The notes beneath the pieces were generated by a model. The model had not been told where the DNA came from. It saw only the letters and a list, made by a program, of their open reading frames with translations, and made no database searches. From NCBI GenBank assembly GCA_910586505.1, contig CAJUGV010000001.1:310001-374000 (forward strand): a DNA stretch of 64,000 nucleotides, read 5' to 3'. The translations under genes and the position numbers were made by a program. Origin of the DNA: an uncultured Paraprevotella sp. Its GTDB lineage: Bacteria > Bacteroidota > Bacteroidia > Bacteroidales > Bacteroidaceae. Below, in pieces: positions 8,426 to 16,748 of the stretch. Each line of letters begins with the position of its first letter. Position 1 is the stretch's first letter.

Positions 8426-10712
8426 AAGTAAGTCGGCTGACAATAGCTTTTTTTCCTTCTGTATTAGTGGAAATGATATTATATACTCCAGAAGAAACTC
8501 TCTTGCCGTTTTGGTTACGTCCGTTCCACGTAAAGCGTCCGCCGTTGGCGTATCCGGAATAGATGAGTTGTCCAGTCACACTGGTTATTTTAACTTCCGC
8601 ATTAAATGTCAGTCCGTCTACGGTGATGAGACCGTTGTAGTCCGGTTTCACGGGATTTGGATATACATGTATATTGTTTTTGTCCAATTCTTCGGCAGGC
8701 GTACTTGCGTCGCTTGTATAGGAAACCAGTCCGAGGTAAGTGCCTATCATAATCTCTCCCGTTTGCGGACTGACGGCAATACTCTGTATTTCATTGGAGA
8801 TAAGCGGAGAGTTTTCGGTATTGAAGTGTTGCAATATCTCTTGTCCGTCCTCGCTTACCAGATAAACTCCGTCGGATAACGTACCTATCCATTTGCGATT
8901 GGCGGCATCTATGGCTATAGCGCTTATACTGACGCCGTTGAGCAGATAGTCGGCATACTCCGTACCGTCGTTTCGGGCTATTTTTATTTGGGTGTACGTG
9001 AAGTCATCGTTGTATATGTAATCGTCGGGATCTTCTATAACGAAAAGTCCCAAACTTGTGCCTACCCAGATTTGTTCGTTAAGATCCATTGCCATGCAAT
9101 AGTAATAGTAGGGGTCGTATCTTACTCCGTCCTGATTGATGATGACTTTTCTTTTTACATGTGTGTCGTCCGAAGTGTCGTCGATGGTTCCGTTATAGTC
9201 GAGGGCGAAAATACCGTTATAATCTAACCGTTTGGAATTCATCCACAGCCGTTCTTTTGAATCGAAAAAAATCTCCGTACAGTTTGGAGCACCTTTTAGT
9301 TCTTCATAAAATAGAGAAGTCCACGTTCCGTCGGATTTAAGTACGAGAAGAACATTGTCTACTTCCGTGTTTGCCATCCACAGATTCCCTTTGGAATCGA
9401 ACTGTAATGCGTCGCAGCGTGTATAGTTTTCAGAGTCGGGGGCGTCTGGCAGAATGGTTTTCAAAGCACTGTTTGTCTCGTCATAGTTATGTACGAACTT
9501 TTGGTTTCTGAATTCATATAGCCCGTGGCCGGCCGAACTTACAAAATGATGGTCGGGGTCTTGAGGATCTTGTGCAATGCTGGTCAGGTTGTTGTAGGCT
9601 TTTTGAGTTTCTTCCACGATATTTTCCTCACTGAAATTATGCCATATTCCGTTTTCGTAGAACATGGCTGTTCCGGCTCTTGTGATATTGTTATAGTTCA
9701 GATCTCCTCCGGCTACGAGCAAGCGGTTTCCCTTGAAGTGCATATTACAGAAATAGTCACGCACGGGACTGTTCGGTTGTATGGGCGAAAGAGAAGGTGC
9801 AAGTGTGTTTTCTTTAAGTTGGTAAGGTTGTAGGCCCTGAATGTTTCTGCTAGTCCAAAAGCGGCCTTTATAATAAGAGATATGAACGAAGTCATTGGAT
9901 TGAGAAATTTCTTCCTTTTCCGAAATAGACCGTAATATGTGTATTTTGGAATTGTTTCCTAATATCATTATATTGTTTTTGCAAGAGAAAAACGACGATG
10001 AGGCTGAATGTGCGTGTGTGACGTTATATTTTTGTTGGTCAATGACGTATATTCCCGTAGTTCTATTATACCCTATAAGTTTATTATCGAAGAAAGTAAG
10101 TTGATGAAATGTATAGCCGTTTATTCTTGTCCAGTTATTCTTATCGAGCAGATTCTGAGTACGGTCTCCTTTATAAAATCCGTTCGAGGTGGAAACGTAG
10201 ATGAAGTCATCATTGGCGGTACAGCATAGTGTATAGACACTCAGATCGTATGTATTAGTGAAAATTTCGTGTTCCGTATCCAATTCTATGATACCGAAAT
10301 TAGTGCTGATATAAGCATTCTTTCCCGATATATTCACATCTGTAATGTATAGGTTTGCGTAGTTTTTATCCTTTAGCTGCTTTAGATTGACGCTTTCATA
10401 GTCGGGATAAATAAGGTCTACATTGCCGTTTTCATACACTACTACCAGTTTGTCGGTAGTTTCGCAGTGTCTGATAAATTTTATTTGGGTGTCATGCAGT
10501 TCTTTCAGCCGGTCATAGACATGCACCTCCGTGTCTTCTGTATTGTAGCTGAAAAGGTTACCGTTACAAAGAGAATATATTTTATTATTTGCCGGTTCGT
10601 TGTAGGTAGATATTTGCAGTGCCGGATAAGTCTTCCAGGAACCTATAGCCTGTCCTACCGAATAGTTTATGACACTTACAAGAAAAGCAAGTAATAAAAT
10701 ATATTTCTTCAT
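8415..10712 (-). CDS. PorZ-like two-propeller protein with C-terminal sorting-like domain
   Basis: A 765-residue exported protein, near the length of Porphyromonas PorZ. Signal peptide at residues 1-20. The body is two seven-bladed-type propellers with repeated blades such as NKIYSLCNGNLFSYN, NAYISTNFGIIELD, IWVGTSLGLFVIED and RKWIGTLSDGVYLVSEDG. The last 80 residues (from HVYPNPVKPDYNG to KKAIVSRLTFIH) have the form of a type IX secretion C-terminal domain. PorZ belongs to the cell-surface attachment complex of that system in P. gingivalis. No por/spr genes occur nearby; the gene is the last of the leuS-yitT-rdgB run, 12 bases after rdgB. Confidence 0.75.
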   Translation of the reverse strand: MKKYILLLAFLVSVINYSVGQAIGSWKTYPALQISTYNEPANNKIYSLCNGNLFSYNTEDTEVHVYDRLKELHDTQIKFIRHCETTDKLVVVYENGNVDLIYPDYESVNLKQLKDKNYANLYITDVNISGKNAYISTNFGIIELDTEHEIFTNTYDLSVYTLCCTANDDFIYVSTSNGFYKGDRTQNLLDKNNWTRINGYTFHQLTFFDNKLIGYNRTTGIYVIDQQKYNVTHAHSASSSFFSCKNNIMILGNNSKIHILRSISEKEEISQSNDFVHISYYKGRFWTSRNIQGLQPYQLKENTLAPSLSPIQPNSPVRDYFCNMHFKGNRLLVAGGDLNYNNITRAGTAMFYENGIWHNFSEENIVEETQKAYNNLTSIAQDPQDPDHHFVSSAGHGLYEFRNQKFVHNYDETNSALKTILPDAPDSENYTRCDALQFDSKGNLWMANTEVDNVLLVLKSDGTWTSLFYEELKGAPNCTEIFFDSKERLWMNSKRLDYNGIFALDYNGTIDDTSDDTHVKRKVIINQDGVRYDPYYYYCMAMDLNEQIWVGTSLGLFVIEDPDDYIYNDDFTYTQIKIARNDGTEYADYLLNGVSISAIAIDAANRKWIGTLSDGVYLVSEDGQEILQHFNTENSPLISNEIQSIAVSPQTGEIMIGTYLGLVSYTSDASTPAEELDKNNIHVYPNPVKPDYNGLITVDGLTFNAEVKITSVTGQLIYSGYANGGRFTWNGRNQNGKRVSSGVYNIISTNTEGKKAIVSRLTFIH

Positions 10713-10724
10713 AAGGCGTATTTG

Positions 10725-11318
10725 TTAGATGTTTTCTTTTTTCAGAAGATATTCGCATAGTAATTTTACGGCTTGCGCACGGTGACTGATGCGGTTTTTT
10801 ATGTCGTTACCGAGTTCTGCAAAAGTAGATTTGTATCCTTCAGGCTGGAAGATCGGATCATAGCCGAAGCCGGACTCTCCTTTTTTCTCTTTCGTGATAA
10901 ATCCCTTTACGATACCTTCGAATTGTTTCTCTTCTCCTTTTTCTATTAACGAGATAATCGTGCGAAATTGTGCTTTACGGTTGTTTTTTTCTTTCATTTC
11001 AGCCAGAAGTTTTTGCATGTTGGCCTGAGAATCGTGACCTTCTCCGCCGGCATAGCGTGCCGAATAGACACCGGGAGCACCACCCAGGCTCTCTACTTCG
11101 AGTCCGGTGTCATCTGCAAAACAGTCTAATCCGAAGTTATCGTATATGTATTGCGCTTTTTGCCGTGCATTGCCTTCTAACGTATCGGCTGTTTCGGGAA
11201 TATCGGTGTGGCAGTTGATATCGGCTAAACTCAATACTTCTATCTCATTGCCCAACATGGCTTTAATTTCCTCCAATTTGTGGGAGTTGTTGGTGGCAAA
11301 AACTAGTTGTTTCCTCAT
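10725..11318 (-). CDS. rdgB: Non-canonical purine NTP pyrophosphatase (RdgB/HAM1)
   Basis: Hydrolyses ITP, dITP and XTP to monophosphates and so keeps deaminated purines out of nucleic acids. The 197-residue length is typical. Family motifs are complete: FATNNSHKLEEI at the N terminus for nucleotide binding, CFADDTGLEVESLGGAPGVYSARYAG with the metal-binding Asp pair, FGYDPIFQPEG, and the C-terminal ISHRAQA. It lies in a same-strand run with a yitT-like gene upstream and the PorZ-like gene 12 bases downstream, and is probably cotranscribed with both. Confidence 0.95.
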   Translation of the reverse strand: MRKQLVFATNNSHKLEEIKAMLGNEIEVLSLADINCHTDIPETADTLEGNARQKAQYIYDNFGLDCFADDTGLEVESLGGAPGVYSARYAGGEGHDSQANMQKLLAEMKEKNNRKAQFRTIISLIEKGEEKQFEGIVKGFITKEKKGESGFGYDPIFQPEGYKSTFAELGNDIKNRISHRAQAVKLLCEYLLKKENI

Positions 11319-11332
11319 TGTAGTATATTCTT

Positions 11333-11851
11333 TTATAAATGTGTTCTGAATAATCGGTAACGGTTAGAATGACGAATGTAGTGAAAATTATGTGAGAAAG
11401 AGTCTCTGTGTGCCTTATAAGCAAGCGTATGAGCATTCTCAGTATGATTGCCGGGGCACAGTATGGAAGAGGGAGGCCGTTCGTTCTTCATAAAGAATAA
11501 AGGTGATAAATGCAGTATTGGCTTTAATCGTTTTTTGGTGATTCCGTACAGTGTTGCTGCCGCATTCCCTTTCATAAAAGAATATATGAGGAGAGGCGGC
11601 ATAATGGATTTGGATTTCCGAAGTGACAAAGCCGTAGCGTTGATAGCATCTAAGTTCCAGATGAACGGCCGTTCTTTTACATATTCCGTGGTGGGATATG
11701 GTGAATACCGCCGTACACGGTCTTGTGCAAGTTCCATATAACCTCTACAGTCCGGATACGGTGTATATCCGTGAATGTAGAGGATGAGAATATGCAATAA
11801 TGTGAATACTGTTATAATGAAAAAGATGATTAGTTCTCTATTAAGAATCAC
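11333..11851 (-). pseudogene. Short ORF, possible remnant of a membrane glycosyltransferase-like gene
   Basis: A 172-residue frame. Residues 8-26 form one strong membrane helix, followed by DCRGYMELAQD and PFIWNLDAINA, then LLIYSFMKG, which looks like the start of a polytopic transferase of the GT39/ArnT kind. After about residue 100 the sequence turns into a His, Asn and Arg-rich tail without family character (TLAYKAHRDSFSHNFHYIRH) and no further membrane helices. I read this as a gene whose body has been deleted or shifted out of frame, but a real small membrane protein cannot be excluded. It overlaps the start region of rdgB's upstream neighbour by four bases (11848-11851), so it is translated in the operon if intact. 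Confidence 0.4.
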
Positions 11852-12738
11852 TTGACTTTTATTTTGTCGAATCCCTCTCCATATACGCCCACAACGTTAC
11901 TCTGCGATACGAAAGCCTTAGGATCAATACGATGGATAAGACGGAATATTTCTATGCCTTCCCGTCTTTTGGCCAAAATGACGAGTACGCGGCGCGGTTC
12001 CTTGCTATACCATCCTTCTCCATACAATACGGTCACACCACGGTCAAGCTGCTTGCTGATGGATTCGGCTATCTCTTCGTATTTATTGGAGAAGATGAGA
12101 AATTGTACGGACTGTCTTACACTGTTCATGTAATAATCCAGTAGGTTCATGGAGATGATAAGCACACAGAATCCGAACAGTACTTTCTGTGTCTCGTGGA
12201 ATACGAAGTAACTGGATACGACTATGGCGATGTCGCATAACATCAGAATGCGTCCCATCGTAATATCCCGGTATTTATTGACGATGGCTGCAATGATATC
12301 GGTACCTCCTGTGCTGCCGTTGTTGAGAAAGACAATAGCCAGACCTATTCCTTCGCAGCAGGCGCCGAGCACACATGCCATGAATGTCTGGTCGCCCAGT
12401 AACTGAGGAAGTTCTCCGTTTTCGTCCATCATAAGTTCCTGAAACAGGCTGAATTCAAAGGTCAATGCCACAATACCCACTATGGTTTTGACGCAGAAAC
12501 GTAATCCCAATATCTTGATGGCTGCAATGATGAGGATGAAATTGATAAAGAAATAAGTGTACTGTACCGGAAATTTTGTGGCATAGAAAATAATGGCTGC
12601 TATACCGGAAAGTCCTCCTGTTGTAATTTGGTAAGGGAGCATGAACAGTGTAAATCCTACTGCATAAATGGTCAAACCTATAAAAATACCTAGATAGTCT
12701 TTACACTCTTGCCAAATTTCTCTTTTTGAATATTTCAT
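11848..12738 (-). CDS. YitT family membrane protein
   Basis: A 296-residue integral membrane protein with the DUF161 (YitT membrane) region repeated in the first 200 residues, for example GLTIYAVGFTLFMLPYQITTGG and NNGSTGGTDIIAAI, followed by a cytoplasmic DUF2179 domain at about 215-296 (ITKQLDRGVTVLYGEGWY-like region with GVTVLYGEGWYS visible). Its role is unproven; transport of a small substrate has been proposed for relatives. The start at 12738 (MKYSKREIW) is preferred to the ATG 12 codons upstream. It follows leuS after 72 bases containing a hairpin and precedes rdgB. Confidence 0.88.
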   Translation of the reverse strand: MKYSKREIWQECKDYLGIFIGLTIYAVGFTLFMLPYQITTGGLSGIAAIIFYATKFPVQYTYFFINFILIIAAIKILGLRFCVKTIVGIVALTFEFSLFQELMMDENGELPQLLGDQTFMACVLGACCEGIGLAIVFLNNGSTGGTDIIAAIVNKYRDITMGRILMLCDIAIVVSSYFVFHETQKVLFGFCVLIISMNLLDYYMNSVRQSVQFLIFSNKYEEIAESISKQLDRGVTVLYGEGWYSKEPRRVLVILAKRREGIEIFRLIHRIDPKAFVSQSNVVGVYGEGFDKIKVK

Positions 12739-12759
12739 GGTTTTATGTTTTTGATAAGA

Positions 12760-12802
12760 AGCCGTAACGGACAAAAGGTCGTATCTTTTTCCCGTTACGG
12801 CT
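12760..12802 (-). repeat. Inverted repeat between leuS and the yitT-like gene
   Basis: An 11-base perfect inverted repeat (AGCCGTAACGG at 12760-12770 and its complement at 12792-12802) flanks a 21-base loop. It sits in the 72-base gap of an otherwise continuous minus-strand run. It could act as a partial terminator or an mRNA-processing hairpin, which would let leuS be expressed at a different level from the genes after it. Confidence 0.5.
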
Positions 12803-12810
12803 TTCTCAGG

Positions 12811-15648
12811 TTATTTTAATACAATGTTTACGATACGCTTCGGCACGATAATGATTTTCACTATCTGCTTGCCTTCCACATATTTCATGGTTTGCTCGTC
12901 TGCCAATACCGTTTGTTCTATAGTGGCATTGTCGGCATCGGAAGGGAAATCAAGGGTAAAACGGGTTTTGCCGTTAAAGGATATGCTTAATTTCATGGTG
13001 TCTTCCGTCAGATATTCTTCTTTCCACATCGGCCATTCAGCGTCGCATACACTTTGTTCCTCACCTAAGGCGTGCCACAGTTCTTCTGCTATATGCGGGG
13101 CGAAAGGAGCTATGAGGATCACCATCTGGCGCAGGATTTCTTTGTTATGACATTTCTGTTGGGAAAGTTCGTTTACACAGATCATGAAAGCGCTGATGGA
13201 TGTGTTATAAGAGAAATCCTCTATATCCGTTGTGACTTTTCTGATGAGTTTGTGGAGTGATTTGAGAGAATCTTTTCCGGCTTCCCCTTCGGAAAGAAGG
13301 AAGTTTCCCGAACGGTCATAGAACAGTGCCCAGAATTTTTTAAGGAAACGGTGACAACCGTCTATACCGTTGGTATCCCACGGTTTGCTCTGTTCCACAG
13401 GACCGAGGAACATTTCGTAGAGACGGAGTGTGTCGGCACCGAATTTTTCCACTATCATATCGGGATTGACTACATTGAACATGCTTTTGCTCATCTTCTC
13501 AATGGCCCATCCGCAGATATATTTTCCGTCTTCCAGTATAAATTCCGCGTTGTGGTATTCCGGGCGCCAGTTTCTGAAAGCTTCTATATCCAGTACATCG
13601 CCCGATACGATGTTTACGTCTACGTGCAGCGGAGTGGTATCATATTGTTCTTTCAGATTCAGAGAAACGAACGTATTGGTATCCTTGATGCGATAGACGA
13701 AGTTGCTTCGGCCTTGTATCATTCCTTGATTGATCAGTTTCTGGAACGGTTCTTCCTTGCAGCTATAGCCCAGATCGTGAAGGAACTTATTCCAAAAACG
13801 GCTGTAGATGAGGTGTCCGGTGGCATGTTCCGTACCGCCTACGTAGAGGTCCACATTCTTCCAGTACTCGTCAACGTCCTTATCCACCAGCGCCTTATTG
13901 TTCTTCGGATCCATATATCTCAGGTAATAGGCCGAACTGCCGGCAAATCCGGGCATGGTATTCAGTTCGAGGGGGAAGACGGTTTTGTGGTCTATGCGTG
14001 AATTTTCGGTCACACAACGGTTTTCCGTATCCCAGGCCCAAATCGTGGCGTGTCCCAACGGCGGTTCACCGTTTTCCGTAGGAAGGAACTTGCTTACTTC
14101 GGGCAATTCCAGTGGCAGACACTCTTCGGGAATCATGTAAGGCATATTGTCTTTATAATAGACGGGGAACGGTTCGCCCCAATAGCGCTGACGGCTGAAG
14201 ATGGCATCGCGCAGACGGTAATTCACCTTGACCCTGCCTAACCGGTGGCTTTTTACATATTCTTTCGTGGCGGCGATGGCCTCTTTAATGGTGAGTCCGT
14301 TGAGCGAGAAGTCGATGTAAGGAGTGACGCCGGCTCTCGGTGAGTTGGTCACGATACCTTCTTTGGCATCGAAACTTTCTTCACTTACGTCGCAGCCTTC
14401 CACCAACGGGATGACGGGCAGATTGAAGTGGCGGGCGAATGCATAGTCGCGACTGTCGTGCGCCGGTACGGCCATGATGGCACCTGTTCCGTATCCTGCC
14501 AATACGTAATCGCTTATCCAGATAGGAATGTTTTCTCCCGTGAAGGGGTTGACGGCATAGGAGCCTGAGAACACGCCTGTGACACGGCGGTCGGCGATGC
14601 GCTCACGTTCCGTGCGTTTTTTGGTGGCGTCGAGATATGCGTCTACTTCCGCCTTTTGTCCGGCTGTGGTCACTTCGGCCACCAGTTCGCTTTCGGGAGC
14701 CAGCACCATGAAAGTCACACCGAACATGGTATCTGCTCTGGTGGTGAAGATCGTGAATTCCTTGTTGCTGTCTTTGATCTTGAACTGTACTTCCGTACCT
14801 TCCGAGCGTCCTATCCAGTTTCTTTGGGTTTCTTTCAAAGAGTCTGTCCACTCCACGGTATCCAGTCCGTCGAGCAAGCGTTGTGCATAAGCACTGACGC
14901 GCAGACACCATTGCCGCATCTTTTTCTGTACCACGGGATATCCGCCGCGTTCGCTCACACCGTCTACCACTTCGTCGTTGGCCAATACCGTACCCAGTTT
15001 CGGGCACCAGTTTACCATCGTCTCGCCCAGATAAGCGATGCGGTAGTTCATAAGTGTTTCCTGTTTCTGCCTTTCACTCATGGCATTCCAGTCGGCTGCG
15101 GTAAATTGCATTTCTTCGCTGCAAGCTGCATTCAGTCCCTCCGTTCCGGTTTGTGCGAACATTTCCGTCAGTTCCTCTATGGGTCGGGCTTGCTGTTCGT
15201 CATTGCAATAATAGCTGTTGAACATCTTTTGAAAAGCCCATTGCGTCCAGTGGTAATAGTCCGGGTCGCAAGTACGTACTTCTCTGTCCCAGTCGAAACA
15301 GAATCCTATTTTGTTAAGCTGCTCGCGGTAGCGGTTTATGTTGGCGGATGTGGTCACGGCAGGGTGCTGTCCGGTCTGGATGGCATATTGTTCGGCAGGC
15401 AGGCCGTAGGCGTCATATCCCATGGGATTCAGCACATTGAAACCCTGCAAGCGTTTATAGCGTGCGTAAATATCCGAAGCTATGTAGCCGAGCGGATGCC
15501 CCACATGAAGCCCGGCACCACTGGGGTAAGGGAACATGTTAAGTACATAGAACTTTTCTTTTTTTCTGTCTTCTACTACTTTGTAGGTCTGTTTTTCAGT
15601 CCAGTATTTTTGCCATTTAGGCTCTATTTCTCTGAAATTATAGTCCAT
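12811..15648 (-). CDS. leuS: Leucyl-tRNA synthetase
   Basis: Charges tRNA-Leu with leucine and edits mischarged products. The 945-residue length fits the bacterial class I enzyme with CP1 editing domain. The HIGH-type ATP signature is HVGH at residues 48-51 in PSGAGLHVGHPLGY, and KMSKS is intact at 718-722. The editing domain in the middle shows TTRADTMFGVTFMVLAP and GTGAIMAVPAHDSRD with the Asp that binds the amino group of the misacylated residue. It is the first gene of the minus-strand run leuS, yitT-like, rdgB, PorZ-like. Confidence 0.97.
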   Translation of the reverse strand: MDYNFREIEPKWQKYWTEKQTYKVVEDRKKEKFYVLNMFPYPSGAGLHVGHPLGYIASDIYARYKRLQGFNVLNPMGYDAYGLPAEQYAIQTGQHPAVTTSANINRYREQLNKIGFCFDWDREVRTCDPDYYHWTQWAFQKMFNSYYCNDEQQARPIEELTEMFAQTGTEGLNAACSEEMQFTAADWNAMSERQKQETLMNYRIAYLGETMVNWCPKLGTVLANDEVVDGVSERGGYPVVQKKMRQWCLRVSAYAQRLLDGLDTVEWTDSLKETQRNWIGRSEGTEVQFKIKDSNKEFTIFTTRADTMFGVTFMVLAPESELVAEVTTAGQKAEVDAYLDATKKRTERERIADRRVTGVFSGSYAVNPFTGENIPIWISDYVLAGYGTGAIMAVPAHDSRDYAFARHFNLPVIPLVEGCDVSEESFDAKEGIVTNSPRAGVTPYIDFSLNGLTIKEAIAATKEYVKSHRLGRVKVNYRLRDAIFSRQRYWGEPFPVYYKDNMPYMIPEECLPLELPEVSKFLPTENGEPPLGHATIWAWDTENRCVTENSRIDHKTVFPLELNTMPGFAGSSAYYLRYMDPKNNKALVDKDVDEYWKNVDLYVGGTEHATGHLIYSRFWNKFLHDLGYSCKEEPFQKLINQGMIQGRSNFVYRIKDTNTFVSLNLKEQYDTTPLHVDVNIVSGDVLDIEAFRNWRPEYHNAEFILEDGKYICGWAIEKMSKSMFNVVNPDMIVEKFGADTLRLYEMFLGPVEQSKPWDTNGIDGCHRFLKKFWALFYDRSGNFLLSEGEAGKDSLKSLHKLIRKVTTDIEDFSYNTSISAFMICVNELSQQKCHNKEILRQMVILIAPFAPHIAEELWHALGEEQSVCDAEWPMWKEEYLTEDTMKLSISFNGKTRFTLDFPSDADNATIEQTVLADEQTMKYVEGKQIVKIIIVPKRIVNIVLK

Positions 15649-15736
15649 TTTGCTGTTTATGTATTGGATTTTTATTGTCTTTGTTAGTTTTCGGATTTGC
15701 AGATGGTGTAGGATTCTTTATCAACGCCTTGTTTTT

Positions 15737-16261
15737 TCATTCTACCGTTTCGTTTATCCAGGCATTCGTGATCTCCACAATATACATTTTATGGTATCCG
15801 CCTTGTTTTCCATACCATTTTTCCGTAAGAGTGTGGTCGAGAAAGGATTCCGCTTTCAGGTTGTCGGCATATAGTTTTTTTGCTGTCAACGTGAGTCGTG
15901 CCTGTTCAAAAGCCACGGCTTTTCCTTCTTCTACGGAGAAAGGTGTAAGTCCGCTTTCTTTCGTTTTGTTCACATCCCGTCCCGATTTGGAACCGCAGAA
16001 GTTGTATATCTCTCGGGCTTTTACGGATTTGCCTAAAAAAGAAAGTGTCATCAGATCACGGTTTTCCATAAATTCGAAGGTATAGCGTTCGGGGCGCACG
16101 AATACGAAAGCCACAGGTTTGTTCCATAACCAACCTATTCCGCCCCATGAAGCAGTCATCATGTTGTATCGCTCAGCGTTTCCGGCACATACTATCATCC
16201 ATTCCTTGCCGATAGTTTCAAAGAAATTATCGGTCAGTTGGGCTATCTCCACCTTTTGCAT
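15737..16261 (-). CDS. Flavin reductase-like split-barrel protein
   Basis: A 174-residue protein with the FMN-binding split-barrel fold of the flavin reductase-like family. The segment NMMTASWGGIGWLWNKPVAFVFVRPERYT contains the family TASWGG motif, followed by FMENRDLMTLSFLG. Many Bacteroidetes carry this short form next to housekeeping genes; the substrate and partner are unknown, and an NAD(P)H:FMN reductase or a flavin-binding electron carrier are both possible. It lies 88 bases upstream of leuS on the same strand. Upstream is the region with the candidate small RNA on the opposite strand. Confidence 0.8.
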   Translation of the reverse strand: MQKVEIAQLTDNFFETIGKEWMIVCAGNAERYNMMTASWGGIGWLWNKPVAFVFVRPERYTFEFMENRDLMTLSFLGKSVKAREIYNFCGSKSGRDVNKTKESGLTPFSVEEGKAVAFEQARLTLTAKKLYADNLKAESFLDHTLTEKWYGKQGGYHKMYIVEITNAWINETVE

Positions 16262-16397
16262 AAGATTTTTCTTTGTTTTCCCTTTTTAATTAAGGTGCAA
16301 ATATACAGATTAAAAATGTCGTAACGAATATTTTTTGCGTAATCCTTGATGTAAATCAAGAAAAAAAGGCAGAAAAGGAATATTGTGTTTCAAAGCA

Positions 16398-16427
16398 TTG
16401 GTCTTTCATGAATATCTCATAATTTTG
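16398..16427 (+). promoter_or_regulatory. Promoter of the candidate small RNA upstream of mutS
   Basis: TTGG at 16398-16401 and TAATTTTG at 16420-16427, separated by 19 bases counted from the TTG, match the Bacteroides -33/-7 consensus closely. Transcription should start near 16434. It is about 320 bases before mutS and is followed by an intrinsic terminator at 16630-16670, so it serves a separate short transcript. Confidence 0.65.
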
Positions 16428-16433
16428 CAGTGT

Positions 16434-16670
16434 CTTAAAACGACAAAAGATAAGTAAAGGAGCGTCGTGAGACGCATGTGTTATCAGGTATTAGATTGAG
16501 GTAAAAAAGATTGTTACAAAAGGATATTAAGCATAAGCCTGCGTGATGCAGTCGTTTAATAGAAAATACAAGCAAATAGTTTGTAGATGTTTATGAGAAA
16601 AATTTTGAGAGATTAAAGATTTGTTTGGCGGGGCTTTCCTCTTGTGATATGAGGGTTGTCCCTTTTTTTT
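16434..16670 (+). ncRNA. Candidate structured small RNA of about 237 nucleotides
   Basis: Lies between a consensus promoter and an intrinsic terminator, with no ORF of note. The 5' segment TTAAAACGAC (16435-16444) pairs with GTCGTTTAA (16551-16559), one A bulged, closing a domain of 125 bases. Inside are GATAA/TTATC (16449-16453 with 16481-16485) enclosing GCGTC-GTGA-GACGC (16462-16475), a five-pair stem capped by a GNRA tetraloop, a weak GTAA/TTAC hairpin at 16501-16516, and CTGC/GCAG (16539-16551). The arrangement is a multibranch junction. It does not show RNase P, tmRNA or SRP signatures. A Bacteroidetes 6S-type RNA or an unclassified regulator are possible; identity is not established. 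Confidence 0.5.
16630..16670 (+). terminator. Intrinsic terminator of the candidate small RNA
   Basis: GGGGC (16630-16634) pairs with GTCCC (16658-16662) and CCTC (16638-16641) with GAGG (16651-16654), followed directly by eight T at 16663-16670. This is a standard rho-independent shape located 78 bases before the mutS start and before its own -7 element. Confidence 0.65.
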
Positions 16671-16721
16671 ATGCCTTATAGAAAAACGGGAAAATCCACT
16701 TCGTTTAAAAAAAAATAATAG

Positions 16722-16729
16722 TATTTTTG
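16722..16729 (+). promoter_or_regulatory. Putative mutS -7 element
   Basis: TATTTTTG matches TAnnTTTG and lies 19 bases ahead of the mutS ATG, after the small-RNA terminator. No -33 TTTG box at the right spacing is seen, so the call is tentative. It would give a very short leader. Confidence 0.4.
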
Positions 16730-16748
16730 TGCTTGATTCTAAAAAGAA

